Of a DNA stretch of 48,930 nucleotides, positions 23,837-32,094 are shown piece by piece. The stretch comes from UBA2283 sp041658955 (lineage in GTDB: Bacteria; Patescibacteriota; Microgenomatia; UBA12405). The position numbers and the translations under genes were made by a program. Numbering within the stretch: position 1 is the stretch's first letter; every line of letters starts with the position of its first letter. The stretch covers positions 1-48,930 of the forward strand of contig JBAZZE010000008.1 in the NCBI GenBank assembly GCA_041658955.1, in the 5' to 3' direction. A model generated the notes under the pieces. That model did not search any database and had not been told where the DNA came from. It saw only the letters and a list, made by a program, of their open reading frames with translations.

Positions 23837-25113
23837 TAAGTTAATTTATCGTAATTATAGGTTTGAACTACGTTTTCAATTTTTCGGGTGAGTTCAATAA
23901 CTACTGAAACGACAATCAGAACAGAGGTTCCTCCAATAGTGAGGGTGGTAATACCAGTCAGGTTTTGGACTATGGATGGTGAAACTGCAATAAAACCTAA
24001 GAAGACTGCACCGATAGCTATGACCCGATTAATTAGATATTGAAGACGCTTCTCAGTAGCTTGACCGGGACGAATACCGGGAATAAAACCACCGGATTTT
24101 CGAAGTTCTTCAGCAATATCTTTGGGTTTGAAAACCACACTAGTGTAGAAAAAGGTAAAACCAATTACGAGAATGAAGTAGAAAAGGATATAAACATAAC
24201 CATCGGTTCTAAAGAACCGAGCGAGAGCTAACGCCGGATCGGCGATTGCTGGGTTGCTAAGTTTACCGAGTGACTGACCAATCAATGAAGGAACGGTAGC
24301 CAACGAGACAGCAAAGATTATTGGCATGACTCCGGCAGTATCAACCTTTATTGGGAGATAAGTAACCTGGGCTCTTTTAGCGTAATGGATAGGAATTCGT
24401 AGAACTGCTTCTTCGACAAAGACGATGGCTAAAATAAGACCGATGGCCATAGCAGCAAAGACTAAAAGATTAATCATAGTTTGAGGATTACTAAAGTCAC
24501 TGACGGACAACGTTTGAAAAGCAGTGATGGGTAGACGGGAAATAATACCAGCAAAAATAATCATTGAGATACCGTTACCGACTCCAAACTGGTTAATGAG
24601 TTGACCCAAAAAGATCATGATCATAGTACCGGCTAACATGCTGGTGACTAAGGCTACTAGAGTAACTGGGCTTAGTGTTCCGATAATATTTTGGGATCGC
24701 AAAATGCCATACATACCTAGAGCCTGAAAAATAGCCAGTGGTATGGTGATAATTCGAGTGTATTGGTTGATCTTGGCTCGGCCATACTCACCTTCTTTAC
24801 TCAACTCTTCAAGCTGAGGACTGACTAAAGATAAGAGCTGCATCATAACTGATGCATTAATGTAAGGATTTAGACCAAGAGCAGCTATAGAAAAGTTGGC
24901 TAAAGTTCCACCTGAAAAAATGTCCAAGAGAGATAAAAGCTGGTTCTGGGCAAAGAACTGACGAAGAAGAGCAAGGTTTACACCGGGGACGGGAATGTGA
25001 GCAATAAGTCTAAATAGAATAAGAATACCAATGGTAAAGCCTATTTTCTTTCGAAGTAATGGGGTTTTTAGTCCTTCGATGTATAAAGAGAGAGAGTGTA
25101 GAAATTGGTTCAT
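23833..25113 (-). CDS. secY: Protein translocase subunit SecY
   Basis: 426 aa, ten TM helices. The channel of the Sec translocon. Family landmarks: HIPVPGVNLALLRQFF (plug region), ALGLNPYINASVMMQLL, GNGISMIIFAGI and the C5-loop GFIPGIRPGQATEKRL with the conserved Arg that contacts SecA and the ribosome. It starts on the last base of rplO and overlaps adk, so the rplO-secY-adk block is coupled. Confidence 0.97.
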   Translation of the reverse strand: MNQFLHSLSLYIEGLKTPLLRKKIGFTIGILILFRLIAHIPVPGVNLALLRQFFAQNQLLSLLDIFSGGTLANFSIAALGLNPYINASVMMQLLSLVSPQLEELSKEGEYGRAKINQYTRIITIPLAIFQALGMYGILRSQNIIGTLSPVTLVALVTSMLAGTMIMIFLGQLINQFGVGNGISMIIFAGIISRLPITAFQTLSVSDFSNPQTMINLLVFAAMAIGLILAIVFVEEAVLRIPIHYAKRAQVTYLPIKVDTAGVMPIIFAVSLATVPSLIGQSLGKLSNPAIADPALALARFFRTDGYVYILFYFILVIGFTFFYTSVVFKPKDIAEELRKSGGFIPGIRPGQATEKRLQYLINRVIAIGAVFLGFIAVSPSIVQNLTGITTLTIGGTSVLIVVSVVIELTRKIENVVQTYNYDKLTY

Positions 25114-25532
25114 TAATCTATCTTACCACCCGCAGCTAATATAGCATCCTTGGCAGCAGCTGAGTACATCAAACCTTTGAAATTCAAAGCTTTGGTAAGA
25201 GCTCCACCTGATAATATTTTGGCAGAAGTACAACCTAGTGATTTTAGATCAACAGTAGCACCGGCTTTGAACATGCCATCAATACGAGAAAGATTGAATA
25301 CTGTGTAAGTACCTAGTTTTAGAGTGCGGTGTTTACCACGAAGGAAAGGTGTACGTTTGATCCAACCTTTTTTGATTTTGGTACCATCAAAAGTAATTCT
25401 GGTTGTACCACGGACCTTGTCTCCCTTGGAACCTCGACCGGTAGTATGACCACCGACACCGGAACCGTAACCACGGCCGACTCTTTTTTGGGATTTGGCA
25501 ATTGTTTTTGGAAGATTAGATTGAATATTCAT
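25113..25532 (-). CDS. rplO: Ribosomal protein uL15
   Basis: 139 aa. Glycine-rich N-terminus with KRVGRGYGSGVGGHTTGRGS and GWIKRTPFLRGKHRT, typical of uL15. It directly follows rpsE, with no rpmD between them. Confidence 0.95.
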   Translation of the reverse strand: MNIQSNLPKTIAKSQKRVGRGYGSGVGGHTTGRGSKGDKVRGTTRITFDGTKIKKGWIKRTPFLRGKHRTLKLGTYTVFNLSRIDGMFKAGATVDLKSLGCTSAKILSGGALTKALNFKGLMYSAAAKDAILAAGGKID

Positions 25533-25541
25533 GAGAAGAGA

Positions 25542-26018
25542 TTATTTTTTTAACATTTCGAGAGCCTTAAAGGTGGTCCAAACATTGATAGATTTAGTCT
25601 TAGATCCGATAACTTTAGAAGCGATATCTTTGATACCAGCTAACTCGACTACTGATCGAACTGGGCCTCCAGCGATAAGACCACTACCCTGTTTACCAGG
25701 ACGCATGAGGATGATGGCACCTTTGAATTTTAATTTGATTGTCTTGGCAATAGTTCCATCAACAATGTTGATGCTTATCATGGACTTGCGGGCTTTTTGA
25801 ATGGCTTTTTGGATAGCATCAGCAACACTCTTGGCACGGGAATGACCAACTCCAACTCGAGCTTTTTTGTCACCACTAACTACAAGAGCAGTGAAGGAAA
25901 TTTGGTTACCACCCTTGGTCTTTTTACTGACTCTTTTGATCTCGACTACTTTGTCAGTAAATTCGGACTCTGGTCGGTCCATTTTTCTAAATTGTTGGTT
26001 TTCAAAAGTATTGGTCAT
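25542..26018 (-). CDS. rpsE: Ribosomal protein uS5
   Basis: 158 aa. The dsRBD-like N-domain has FTDKVVEIKRVSKKTKGG and FTALVVSGDKKARVGVGHSR; the C-domain has LMRPGKQGSGLIAGGPVRSV. Length is normal. It lies 8 nt after rplR. Confidence 0.96.
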   Translation of the reverse strand: MTNTFENQQFRKMDRPESEFTDKVVEIKRVSKKTKGGNQISFTALVVSGDKKARVGVGHSRAKSVADAIQKAIQKARKSMISINIVDGTIAKTIKLKFKGAIILMRPGKQGSGLIAGGPVRSVVELAGIKDIASKVIGSKTKSINVWTTFKALEMLKK

Positions 26019-26026
26019 ATTTTAAT

Positions 26027-26368
26027 TTAAAATTTAAGTCCTCCGTTACGAGCGGCATCAGCCAAAGCTTTGACACGACCATGGTATTTGTAGGCTCCAC
26101 GATCAAAACGGATATTGAGGACTTTTTTCTCTAAGGCTTTTAAGGCGATATCTTCACCGACTTTGATGGCGGCTTCAGTTTTGGTACCTTTAGTCTTGAG
26201 AAGTTTGCTAGAGCTACTAACTAAAGTTTTGCCGTGTTTGTCGTCAATTATTTGAGCCCAAATATGAGCGTTGGTGCGGAAGATGGAGAGTCTAGGAATG
26301 CCAATGTTTTTAGCAATTTTGGCACGGACTCTATTTTGTCTTCTTTGGGTTCTATTTTTGGTAATCAT
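26027..26368 (-). CDS. rplR: Ribosomal protein uL18
   Basis: 113 aa 5S rRNA-binding protein. A basic N-terminus, then RLSIFRTNAHIWAQIIDD and the C-terminal FDRGAYKYHGRVKALADAAR NGG, the standard ending. Confidence 0.96.
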   Translation of the reverse strand: MITKNRTQRRQNRVRAKIAKNIGIPRLSIFRTNAHIWAQIIDDKHGKTLVSSSSKLLKTKGTKTEAAIKVGEDIALKALEKKVLNIRFDRGAYKYHGRVKALADAARNGGLKF

Positions 26369-26374
26369 ATTAGA

Positions 26375-26914
26375 TTAGGCTTTGGCCGTCTTACCGGCTT
26401 TGAGCTTGATAAATTCATTAAGATAACGGATACCTTTACCTTTGTATGGTTCTGGCTTTCTAATTTTGCGAATGTTTGAAGCAGTTTGACCGACAATTAC
26501 TTTGTCGATTCCAGAAATGGTTAGTTTTGATTCGTCTGGGGAGACAAATGTAATTCCGTCTAGTGCAGTAATAATGACAGGTTTTATGTAACCAGCATGA
26601 ACAGTAAGCTTGTTACCGGCAACTTGGAATTTGTAACCAGTTCCACGAATTTCCATATCTTTGGTCCATGGAGTAACAACTCCAGAGATCATGTTGGCCA
26701 AGTGGGCACGAGTGGTACCATGATTGGCTTTAGTTTTTTTATCTTCAGAAAGACGTTTGACAATGACTTGATTGTCAACAATGTCTACTTGGATTTTGAA
26801 AGCAACATTTAAGACTAAGGAGCCCTTAGGTCCGGTGACAGTAATAACTTGTCCATCTTGGACGAGAGTTACTCCTGCTGGAATAGTGATAGGTAGGTTA
26901 CCAATTCGTGACAT
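26375..26914 (-). CDS. rplF: Ribosomal protein uL6
   Basis: 179 aa. Starts MSRIGNLPITIPAGVTL; two repeated domains with VTGPKGSLVLNV, MISGVVTPWTKDMEIRGTGY and the C-terminal RKPEPYKGKGIRYLNE. Normal length. Confidence 0.97.
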   Translation of the reverse strand: MSRIGNLPITIPAGVTLVQDGQVITVTGPKGSLVLNVAFKIQVDIVDNQVIVKRLSEDKKTKANHGTTRAHLANMISGVVTPWTKDMEIRGTGYKFQVAGNKLTVHAGYIKPVIITALDGITFVSPDESKLTISGIDKVIVGQTASNIRKIRKPEPYKGKGIRYLNEFIKLKAGKTAKA

Positions 26915-26920
26915 AGTTGT

Positions 26921-27307
26921 TTACCAAATTTCGGCGATAACTTCTCCACCAACGCCTTTTTTCTTTGCCTCTTTTTGAGACATGACGCCAGATGAAGTTG
27001 AAATAATGATTAATGATTGTTTTGATTGACCCCAAGGAAGAGTAAATGATTTCTCATAGACACGACGACCAGGGCGACTAAAAAGCTTAACATCTGAGAT
27101 GGCAGGAACACCATCAGTATGAATAAGTTTGATAGTAATTAGACGATCTTCTTCGGAAACTGTGAAGTCTTCGATATAGCCATACTTTTTGATAAGAGCA
27201 GCCAAAGAAAGGCTGAACTTGGAAAGCGGGGCAGTAATAGTTTTTCGCTCTGCTCGAGAACCGTTTTTGATACGGATGAGAAAGTCGGTTGAAAGAGATG
27301 TAATCAT
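26921..27307 (-). CDS. rpsH: Ribosomal protein uS8
   Basis: 128 aa. FLIRIKNGSRAERKTITAP near the start (family: D..tRirNa), and the C-terminal IISTSSGVMSQKEAKKKGVG GE, the uS8 signature. It starts 4 nt after rpsZ. Confidence 0.95.
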   Translation of the reverse strand: MITSLSTDFLIRIKNGSRAERKTITAPLSKFSLSLAALIKKYGYIEDFTVSEEDRLITIKLIHTDGVPAISDVKLFSRPGRRVYEKSFTLPWGQSKQSLIIISTSSGVMSQKEAKKKGVGGEVIAEIW

Positions 27308-27311
27308 AGGT

Positions 27312-27497
27312 TTACCAACTGGCCTTTTTGACTCCTGGCAACATTCCAGCGTTAGCTAGTTTGCGGAAGCAGAGTCGGCAAATGCCGAACAAACGAATAA
27401 ATGCATGTGGACGTCCACACAAATGACAACGATTGTGATGTCTGACTGAATATTTTAGTTTTTTAGTTTCTCGAACTATTTTTGCAGTGGTAGCCAT
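27312..27497 (-). CDS. rpsZ: Ribosomal protein uS14, zinc form (type Z)
   Basis: 61 aa. Two CxxC pairs (CHLC and CRLC) about 14 residues apart form the zinc finger of the short uS14; RPHAFIRLFGICRLCFRKLA and ending GVKKASW are typical. Confidence 0.97.
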   Translation of the reverse strand: MATTAKIVRETKKLKYSVRHHNRCHLCGRPHAFIRLFGICRLCFRKLANAGMLPGVKKASW

Positions 27498-27500
27498 ATA

Positions 27501-28043
27501 TTATTGCTTTTCGAATGGAAAGCCTAGGGCGGATAATAACATTTTTGAGTCTTCTTTTGAAGAGGAAGATATACAAAGTGTGATCTGGATAGGTCTAATT
27601 TTATTGACTTTATCTAAGTTGATCTCTGGAAAGTAAGTTTGATCTTTGATAGTAAGGTTATAATTTCCAGCTTCATCGAAGGCAGCTAGAGGCATACCTT
27701 TGAAGTCGCGCAAACGAGGAAGAACGATATTGAAAAGTTTTTCGACGAATTGGTGCATACGCAGTCCTCGGAGAGTGACTTTGTAAGCTAAAGGCTCACC
27801 TTCACGGAGTTTGAATGAAGCAATTGATTTTTTGGATTTGCAAAGTTTTGGTTTTTGGCCACCGATAGCTACTAGCTCAGACTCGGCAACTGCCAATTGC
27901 TCTTGACTATCGCGACCTTCAGTTACACGGTAGTTTAGGACAACTTTCTTTAAAACTGGGAAAGAGTGGATATTCCTTTTGGGGAATTGGGCTCTCAGAG
28001 AGTCAAGAAGAGTTGTTGATAGTGATGAAGTTGAGGTAGTCAT
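27501..28043 (-). CDS. rplE: Ribosomal protein uL5
   Basis: 180 aa from the ATG at 28043, 1 nt after the rplX stop. NIHSFPVLKKVVLNYRVTEG, GQKPKLCKSKKSIASFKLRE GEP and RDFKGMPLAAFDEAGNYNL are family regions. A longer frame to 28133 reads into rplX in another frame and was rejected. 5S rRNA and P-site tRNA contact protein. Confidence 0.96.
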   Translation of the reverse strand: MTTSTSSLSTTLLDSLRAQFPKRNIHSFPVLKKVVLNYRVTEGRDSQEQLAVAESELVAIGGQKPKLCKSKKSIASFKLREGEPLAYKVTLRGLRMHQFVEKLFNIVLPRLRDFKGMPLAAFDEAGNYNLTIKDQTYFPEINLDKVNKIRPIQITLCISSSSKEDSKMLLSALGFPFEKQ

Positions 28044-28044
28044 T

Positions 28045-28368
28045 TTATTTAGATAATTTGTTAGTAAGGATGGCTTTACACTTTTGGCAAACGCGATATT
28101 TGGAACCTGATTTGTCGAGCTGGTAGCTGACACGTGCAGCTTTTTTGCAAGAAGGACAAATTAACATGAGTTTTGAAGAGTGAAGAGGACGTTCCTTTTC
28201 AATAATTCCACCTTTGGAATTTTGTGATGGTTTGACGTGCTTTTTGAAAAGATTTAGACCTTTGACTACGATTCGTTCTTTCTTTGGAAAGACAGCTAAT
28301 ACCTCACCCTCACGGCCCTTGTCTTTACCAATCAATACTTTAACATTGTCGCCTTTTTGTATTTTCAT
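28045..28368 (-). CDS. rplX: Ribosomal protein uL24 with zinc-type C-terminus
   Basis: 107 aa from the ATG at 28368. The KOW motif is KGDNVKVLIGKDKGREGEVL. The C-terminal half adds CPSC (71-74) and CQKC (94-97), a four-Cys zinc ribbon found in some bacterial uL24 proteins. Longer in-frame sequence upstream lies over rplN and was excluded. Confidence 0.95.
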   Translation of the reverse strand: MKIQKGDNVKVLIGKDKGREGEVLAVFPKKERIVVKGLNLFKKHVKPSQNSKGGIIEKERPLHSSKLMLICPSCKKAARVSYQLDKSGSKYRVCQKCKAILTNKLSK

Positions 28369-28369
28369 A

Positions 28370-28738
28370 TTAATAGACCTCCTTAGCCATGGAAGCAATT
28401 TTGTTAAAACCAAGATCTTTGATTTCACGAGCAATCGGCCCAAAGATACGAGTACCTCGGGGATTCTTCTGGGCATCAATAATAACTCCAGCGTTGTCTG
28501 AGAAGCGAATGTAAGAACCATCCTTGCGACCGATCTCTTTACGAGTCCGGACAATGACCATTTTAACCTTTTCTTTTTTCTTGACCATGCCATTGGGAAT
28601 GGCATCTTTGACGACGGCTAAGACAATATCACCAATTCCTGCACTTTTGTGAACACTACCTTTGTAAATGTGCATCACCATAACTCGGCGTGCGCCGCAG
28701 TTGTCTGCCGGTTTGAGAATGCTTCTGAGTTGAACCAT
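28370..28738 (-). CDS. rplN: Ribosomal protein uL14
   Basis: 122 aa. MVQLRSILKPADNCGARRVM, KGSVHKSAGIGDIVLAVVKD and the C-terminal GTRIFGPIAREIKDLGFNKI are diagnostic. Normal length. It is 16 nt after rpsQ. Confidence 0.97.
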   Translation of the reverse strand: MVQLRSILKPADNCGARRVMVMHIYKGSVHKSAGIGDIVLAVVKDAIPNGMVKKKEKVKMVIVRTRKEIGRKDGSYIRFSDNAGVIIDAQKNPRGTRIFGPIAREIKDLGFNKIASMAKEVY

Positions 28739-28754
28739 AATTTAGTTATAAAGT

Positions 28755-29009
28755 TTATTGTTTACTTACTTTTAATATTTCGACAGTGGTAAATCTTTTT
28801 AATTTACTTAATGGTCGAGTTTCACGAACGAGGACAGTATCACCGAGATGGGCAGTGAGATTGTTCTCAGAATAGATTTTTTTATTCTTCTTAACAATTT
28901 TTTTGTACATCGGGTGGCGGAAAGTGTAGCTTAGCTCGATGACAATGGTATTAGTCATTTTGTCGGAAACTACTACGCCAGTGAATGTTTTACCTTTTTT
29001 ATTTTCCAT
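28755..29009 (-). CDS. rpsQ: Ribosomal protein uS17
   Basis: 84 aa. KTFTGVVVSDKMTNTIVIEL, HPMYKKIVKKNKKI and VLVRETRPLSKLKRF match uS17. The start overlaps the rpmC end by 11 nt. Confidence 0.96.
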   Translation of the reverse strand: MENKKGKTFTGVVVSDKMTNTIVIELSYTFRHPMYKKIVKKNKKIYSENNLTAHLGDTVLVRETRPLSKLKRFTTVEILKVSKQ

Positions 29010-29196
29010 TTTCAGTAATTAATGTTGAGACATAAGCTATCTCGTATTTAATTTTTCGAATCACCGATGTATCTTTTTGATTACCAGTTAGATGCTTTAG
29101 GCGAGTTTCTACTAGTTTCTTTTGAAGATCAGCTAGAGCCACAGAAAGCTCTTGGGATGATTTTTGCCTGTAGGACATTTTATCAGTTTTTTTCAT
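28999..29196 (-). CDS. rpmC: Ribosomal protein uL29
   Basis: 65 aa two-helix hairpin. MSYRQKSSQELSVALADLQK and VETRLKHLTGNQKDTSVIRK follow the uL29 pattern (elr.lsleeL...L..L+.El..LR). The ATG at 29196 is used; the second Met (residue 7) is possible. Confidence 0.92.
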   Translation of the reverse strand: MKKTDKMSYRQKSSQELSVALADLQKKLVETRLKHLTGNQKDTSVIRKIKYEIAYVSTLITENGK

Positions 29197-29213
29197 AATA
29201 GCTAGGTATATTT

Positions 29214-29618
29214 TTAGATTCTTTTGACAACTTTAGTAACTACAGGTAATTTGGCAGAAGCGAGAGCGAGAGCTTTTTTGGCTTCTGGTTCGGTAACGCC
29301 GGCGATTTCAAACATAATTCGACCTGGACGGACAACACAAACATAACCCTTAACATCACCCTTTCCAGCACCAAGTGGAGCACCAGCGCCTTTTTCGGTA
29401 AATGGCTTGTCAGGAAAAACTCGGAGCCACATACGACCATTTCTTTTGGTTGAATGAGCAATAGCTTTTCTAGCAGCTTCTATTTGATTGGCGGTTAACC
29501 AACCACATTCCATGGCCTTTAGACCAAAATCGCCGAATTCGACTAGGTGACCTTGGGAAAGACCGCGCATACGTCCGCGGAATTGTTTACGGTATTTGGT
29601 ACGTGAAGGTTGTAGCAT
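29214..29618 (-). CDS. rplP: Ribosomal protein uL16
   Basis: 134 aa. MLQPSRTKYRKQFRGRMRG, FGLKAMECGWLTANQIEAAR and GAGKGDVKGYVCVVRPGRIM are characteristic. It is 4 nt after rpsC. Confidence 0.97.
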   Translation of the reverse strand: MLQPSRTKYRKQFRGRMRGLSQGHLVEFGDFGLKAMECGWLTANQIEAARKAIAHSTKRNGRMWLRVFPDKPFTEKGAGAPLGAGKGDVKGYVCVVRPGRIMFEIAGVTEPEAKKALALASAKLPVVTKVVKRI

Positions 29619-29622
29619 GAGA

Positions 29623-30264
29623 TTAGGTTAAACAAAGATAAACTTTAACACCGATATAACCCGATCTAGTCAAAGATGGACATTCGGCATAATCAATTTT
29701 TGATCTGATGGTTGAGAGAGGAACTTTACCTTGTGAAAATTTTTCGACGCGGCTAATTTCTGCTCCATTAATACGTCCACCAAGAATGATTTTGATTCCC
29801 TTGGCACCGGCAGCCATAGTCTTTTCAATAGATGAAAGGACGACTCGGCGATAAGGCATTCTCTTAGTGAGTTGGAAAGCAATTTTTTCAGCGATTAGTT
29901 TGGCTGAAAGATCGGCGTATTTAAATTCTTCGACTTGGATGTCAATGTTTTGTTTACCAGGAGTCTTGGCAATAATTTTGATAATATCTTTTTTAAGAGC
30001 TTCGAGTTCTTTACCGCCACGTCCGATAACAAGTCCAGGACGAGAAACAACTAAAATTAATTTGAGTTTCTTAACTGAACGCTCGATTCTGATTGTGACA
30101 ATACCGGCGGAGCCTAGTTTTTTCTGAACGAAATCGCGAATCTTCTTGTCTTCAAGCAAAAGAATTGGGTATCTCTTTTTGTCTGCGTACCAGGAAGACT
30201 GCCATTCAGGACTGTTTTTGACAGTTTCTAGTCTAAAACCGATAGGATTGATTTTGTTACCCAT
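29623..30264 (-). CDS. rpsC: Ribosomal protein uS3
   Basis: 213 aa. It starts MGNKINPIGFRLETVK; the KH domain has RPGLVIGRGGKELEAL, and the C-domain has KGIKIILGGRINGAEISRVE and GKVPLSTIRSKIDYA. Normal length. Confidence 0.97.
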   Translation of the reverse strand: MGNKINPIGFRLETVKNSPEWQSSWYADKKRYPILLLEDKKIRDFVQKKLGSAGIVTIRIERSVKKLKLILVVSRPGLVIGRGGKELEALKKDIIKIIAKTPGKQNIDIQVEEFKYADLSAKLIAEKIAFQLTKRMPYRRVVLSSIEKTMAAGAKGIKIILGGRINGAEISRVEKFSQGKVPLSTIRSKIDYAECPSLTRSGYIGVKVYLCLT

Positions 30265-30267
30265 AGA

Positions 30268-30759
30268 TTAACTTTGTATTGTACCAGATAAAACGATAAC
30301 TAATCGACTATGTCGTTTCTGAATGATTCCTCTGGCAAAACGGGAACCATGAGATTTGTCCATTCGTTTGATCTTCATGCCCTCATCAACACGCATTTCG
30401 GTGAAGCGGAGAGTGGAAGAATCGAGGTGATGGTTGTTTTTTGCAGAAGCAATAGCGTCTTGAATAGCTTTGGAAAGTATCCGAGCTGCATTGGAGTTAG
30501 TGAACTTGAGTCTGGTTTGAGCATCAAGTGGTTTGAGAGCTTTTACGGCAGTGACGACTAGACGAAGTTTTCGGGGAGATACTTTAAGGTTTTTATTGAG
30601 ATACTTGGCAACTCCTAGAGTGGAGACTGCTTCAGTAACTTTTTTCTCAACTGGTTTACTGACAACTTTGGTGACAGGAGCTTTGACTGCTTTGACAGCG
30701 GTTTTCTTGACAGGAGTTGTTTTCTTAACAGTAGTAGTCTTTTTGGTAGTTGTAGCCAT
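30268..30759 (-). CDS. rplV: Ribosomal protein uL22 with Lys/Thr/Val-rich N-terminal extension
   Basis: 163 aa. Residues 1-50 are a low-complexity Lys/Thr/Val/Ala stretch; the uL22 core starts near residue 52 (AKYLNKNLKVSPRKLRLVV) and ends with the beta-hairpin region MKIKRMDKSHGSRFARG. The core alone is about the family length of 110, so the N-terminal tail is an addition that resembles the C-terminal tail of bL17 in this genome. Confidence 0.95.
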   Translation of the reverse strand: MATTTKKTTTVKKTTPVKKTAVKAVKAPVTKVVSKPVEKKVTEAVSTLGVAKYLNKNLKVSPRKLRLVVTAVKALKPLDAQTRLKFTNSNAARILSKAIQDAIASAKNNHHLDSSTLRFTEMRVDEGMKIKRMDKSHGSRFARGIIQKRHSRLVIVLSGTIQS

Positions 30760-30762
30760 AGA

Positions 30763-31038
30763 TTAGGTTTTTTCAATAACTCTCTTAACGATACGACCAT
30801 GACCTTTGAAGGTTCGAGTGGCAGCGAATTCACCAAAATAATGTCCAACCATGTCTTCAGTGACAAAAACATTGATGAATTTTTTACCATTGTGGACTGC
30901 AAAATTGTGTCCGACAAATTCTGGAGCGATCTGGCTTTTGCGTGCCCAGGTTTTGATGGCCTCAGACGCAGGAATTTTAGCGGCTTTTACAAGCAGCTTG
31001 GCGTCGATATATGGTCCTTTTTTAGAGCTTCTTGACAT
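30763..31038 (-). CDS. rpsS: Ribosomal protein uS19
   Basis: 91 aa. MSRSSKKGPYIDAKLLVK, TWARKSQIAPEFVGHNFAVH and MVGHYFGEFAATRTFKGHG are standard. It is 1 nt after rplB. Confidence 0.97.
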   Translation of the reverse strand: MSRSSKKGPYIDAKLLVKAAKIPASEAIKTWARKSQIAPEFVGHNFAVHNGKKFINVFVTEDMVGHYFGEFAATRTFKGHGRIVKRVIEKT

Positions 31039-31039
31039 A

Positions 31040-31786
31040 TTATTTTTTGCGTCTTTGTAATATTAATTTGTTAGAGGCATTTTTGCGCTTACGAGTACGA
31101 TAACCAAGTGCTGGCTTACCCCATGGAGTCTTGGGATTCATACCGATACTTGATTTACCCTCTCCTCCTCCGTGTGGATGAGCGTGAGGATTCATAGCCA
31201 CACCACGAACAGATGGACGAATTCCACGATGTCGGGAGTCACCAGCTTTAGTTAGTTTTTGATTTGAGTGATCAGCATTGCTGAGTTGACCAATGGTTGC
31301 CCAAGTGTCGGCATTGAAAAGACGAAGTTCACCTGAGGGAAGTTTGATAGTAACTTTTTGACCATCGATACTTTGAATAAAAGCAGCAGAACCAGCGCTC
31401 TTGACGAGTTGGGCACCACTACCAGGTTGGAATTCGAGTCCATGAATAGCCACACCTACAGGAATGTTTTTGAGAGGAAGACGGTTACCATCTTTGATGG
31501 CGGCAGTCTCAGAAGCGACGACAATATCGCCGACATTTAGATTTGAAGAGGCAAGTATATAAGCCTTGGCACCATTTTGGTAGACAACAAGTGCTAGATT
31601 GGCAGTTCGATTGGGATCGTACTCAATAGCAGTTACTTTTCCAGTAATATCATGGTTGGCTCTCTTCCAATCAACTAAACGAAGATAACGTTTCTCTTCT
31701 CCACCACGGTGGCGAACAGAGACATGACCTTGTGAATCACGACCGGAAGTTTTTTTCTTGATTTTAAAAAGAGATTTGATTTTCAT
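31040..31786 (-). CDS. rplB: Ribosomal protein uL2, short N-terminus
   Basis: 248 aa. GRDSQGHVSVRHRGGEEKRY, the central IHGLEFQPGSGAQLVKSAG, and GVAMNPHAHPHGGGEGKSS with the conserved peptidyl-transferase-region His are all present. The usual N-terminal segment with KPTSPGRR and its linker is missing: the protein begins about 25 residues inside the standard alignment. No earlier in-frame start is available because rplW ends directly upstream. Confidence 0.96.
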   Translation of the reverse strand: MKIKSLFKIKKKTSGRDSQGHVSVRHRGGEEKRYLRLVDWKRANHDITGKVTAIEYDPNRTANLALVVYQNGAKAYILASSNLNVGDIVVASETAAIKDGNRLPLKNIPVGVAIHGLEFQPGSGAQLVKSAGSAAFIQSIDGQKVTIKLPSGELRLFNADTWATIGQLSNADHSNQKLTKAGDSRHRGIRPSVRGVAMNPHAHPHGGGEGKSSIGMNPKTPWGKPALGYRTRKRKNASNKLILQRRKK

Positions 31787-31787
31787 G

Positions 31788-32093
31788 TTATTTACTATTG
31801 AGATTTAATAGTTCGATCTTTTGTTTCTTGTCGATGGTGATCAAGGCTCTCTTACGATCGGAACGGTGAATCACTTTACGAGAACGGGGATCTGCTTTGA
31901 CTTTACCAACTAAATTTTGAGTCCGGACTGAAAGTACTGGAATTGAAAATAATTTGGTAAATGCAGAAACGATTTGGGCTTTGTTGGAATTGACTCCGAC
32001 CCAGAAAGAATAGACTCCACGAGCTTGAGCAGCTAATGATTTTTCAGTAATGATGGGAGCAAGAATAGTGTTTTGAAGTGTATTTTTGGCCAT
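31788..32093 (-). CDS. rplW: Ribosomal protein uL23
   Basis: 101 aa. APIITEKSLAAQARGVYSFW, SNKAQIVSAFTKLFSIPVL and a basic loop. It docks SRP and trigger factor at the exit tunnel. 1 nt separates it from both neighbours. Confidence 0.95.
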   Translation of the reverse strand: MAKNTLQNTILAPIITEKSLAAQARGVYSFWVGVNSNKAQIVSAFTKLFSIPVLSVRTQNLVGKVKADPRSRKVIHRSDRKRALITIDKKQKIELLNLNSK

Positions 32094-32094
32094 G

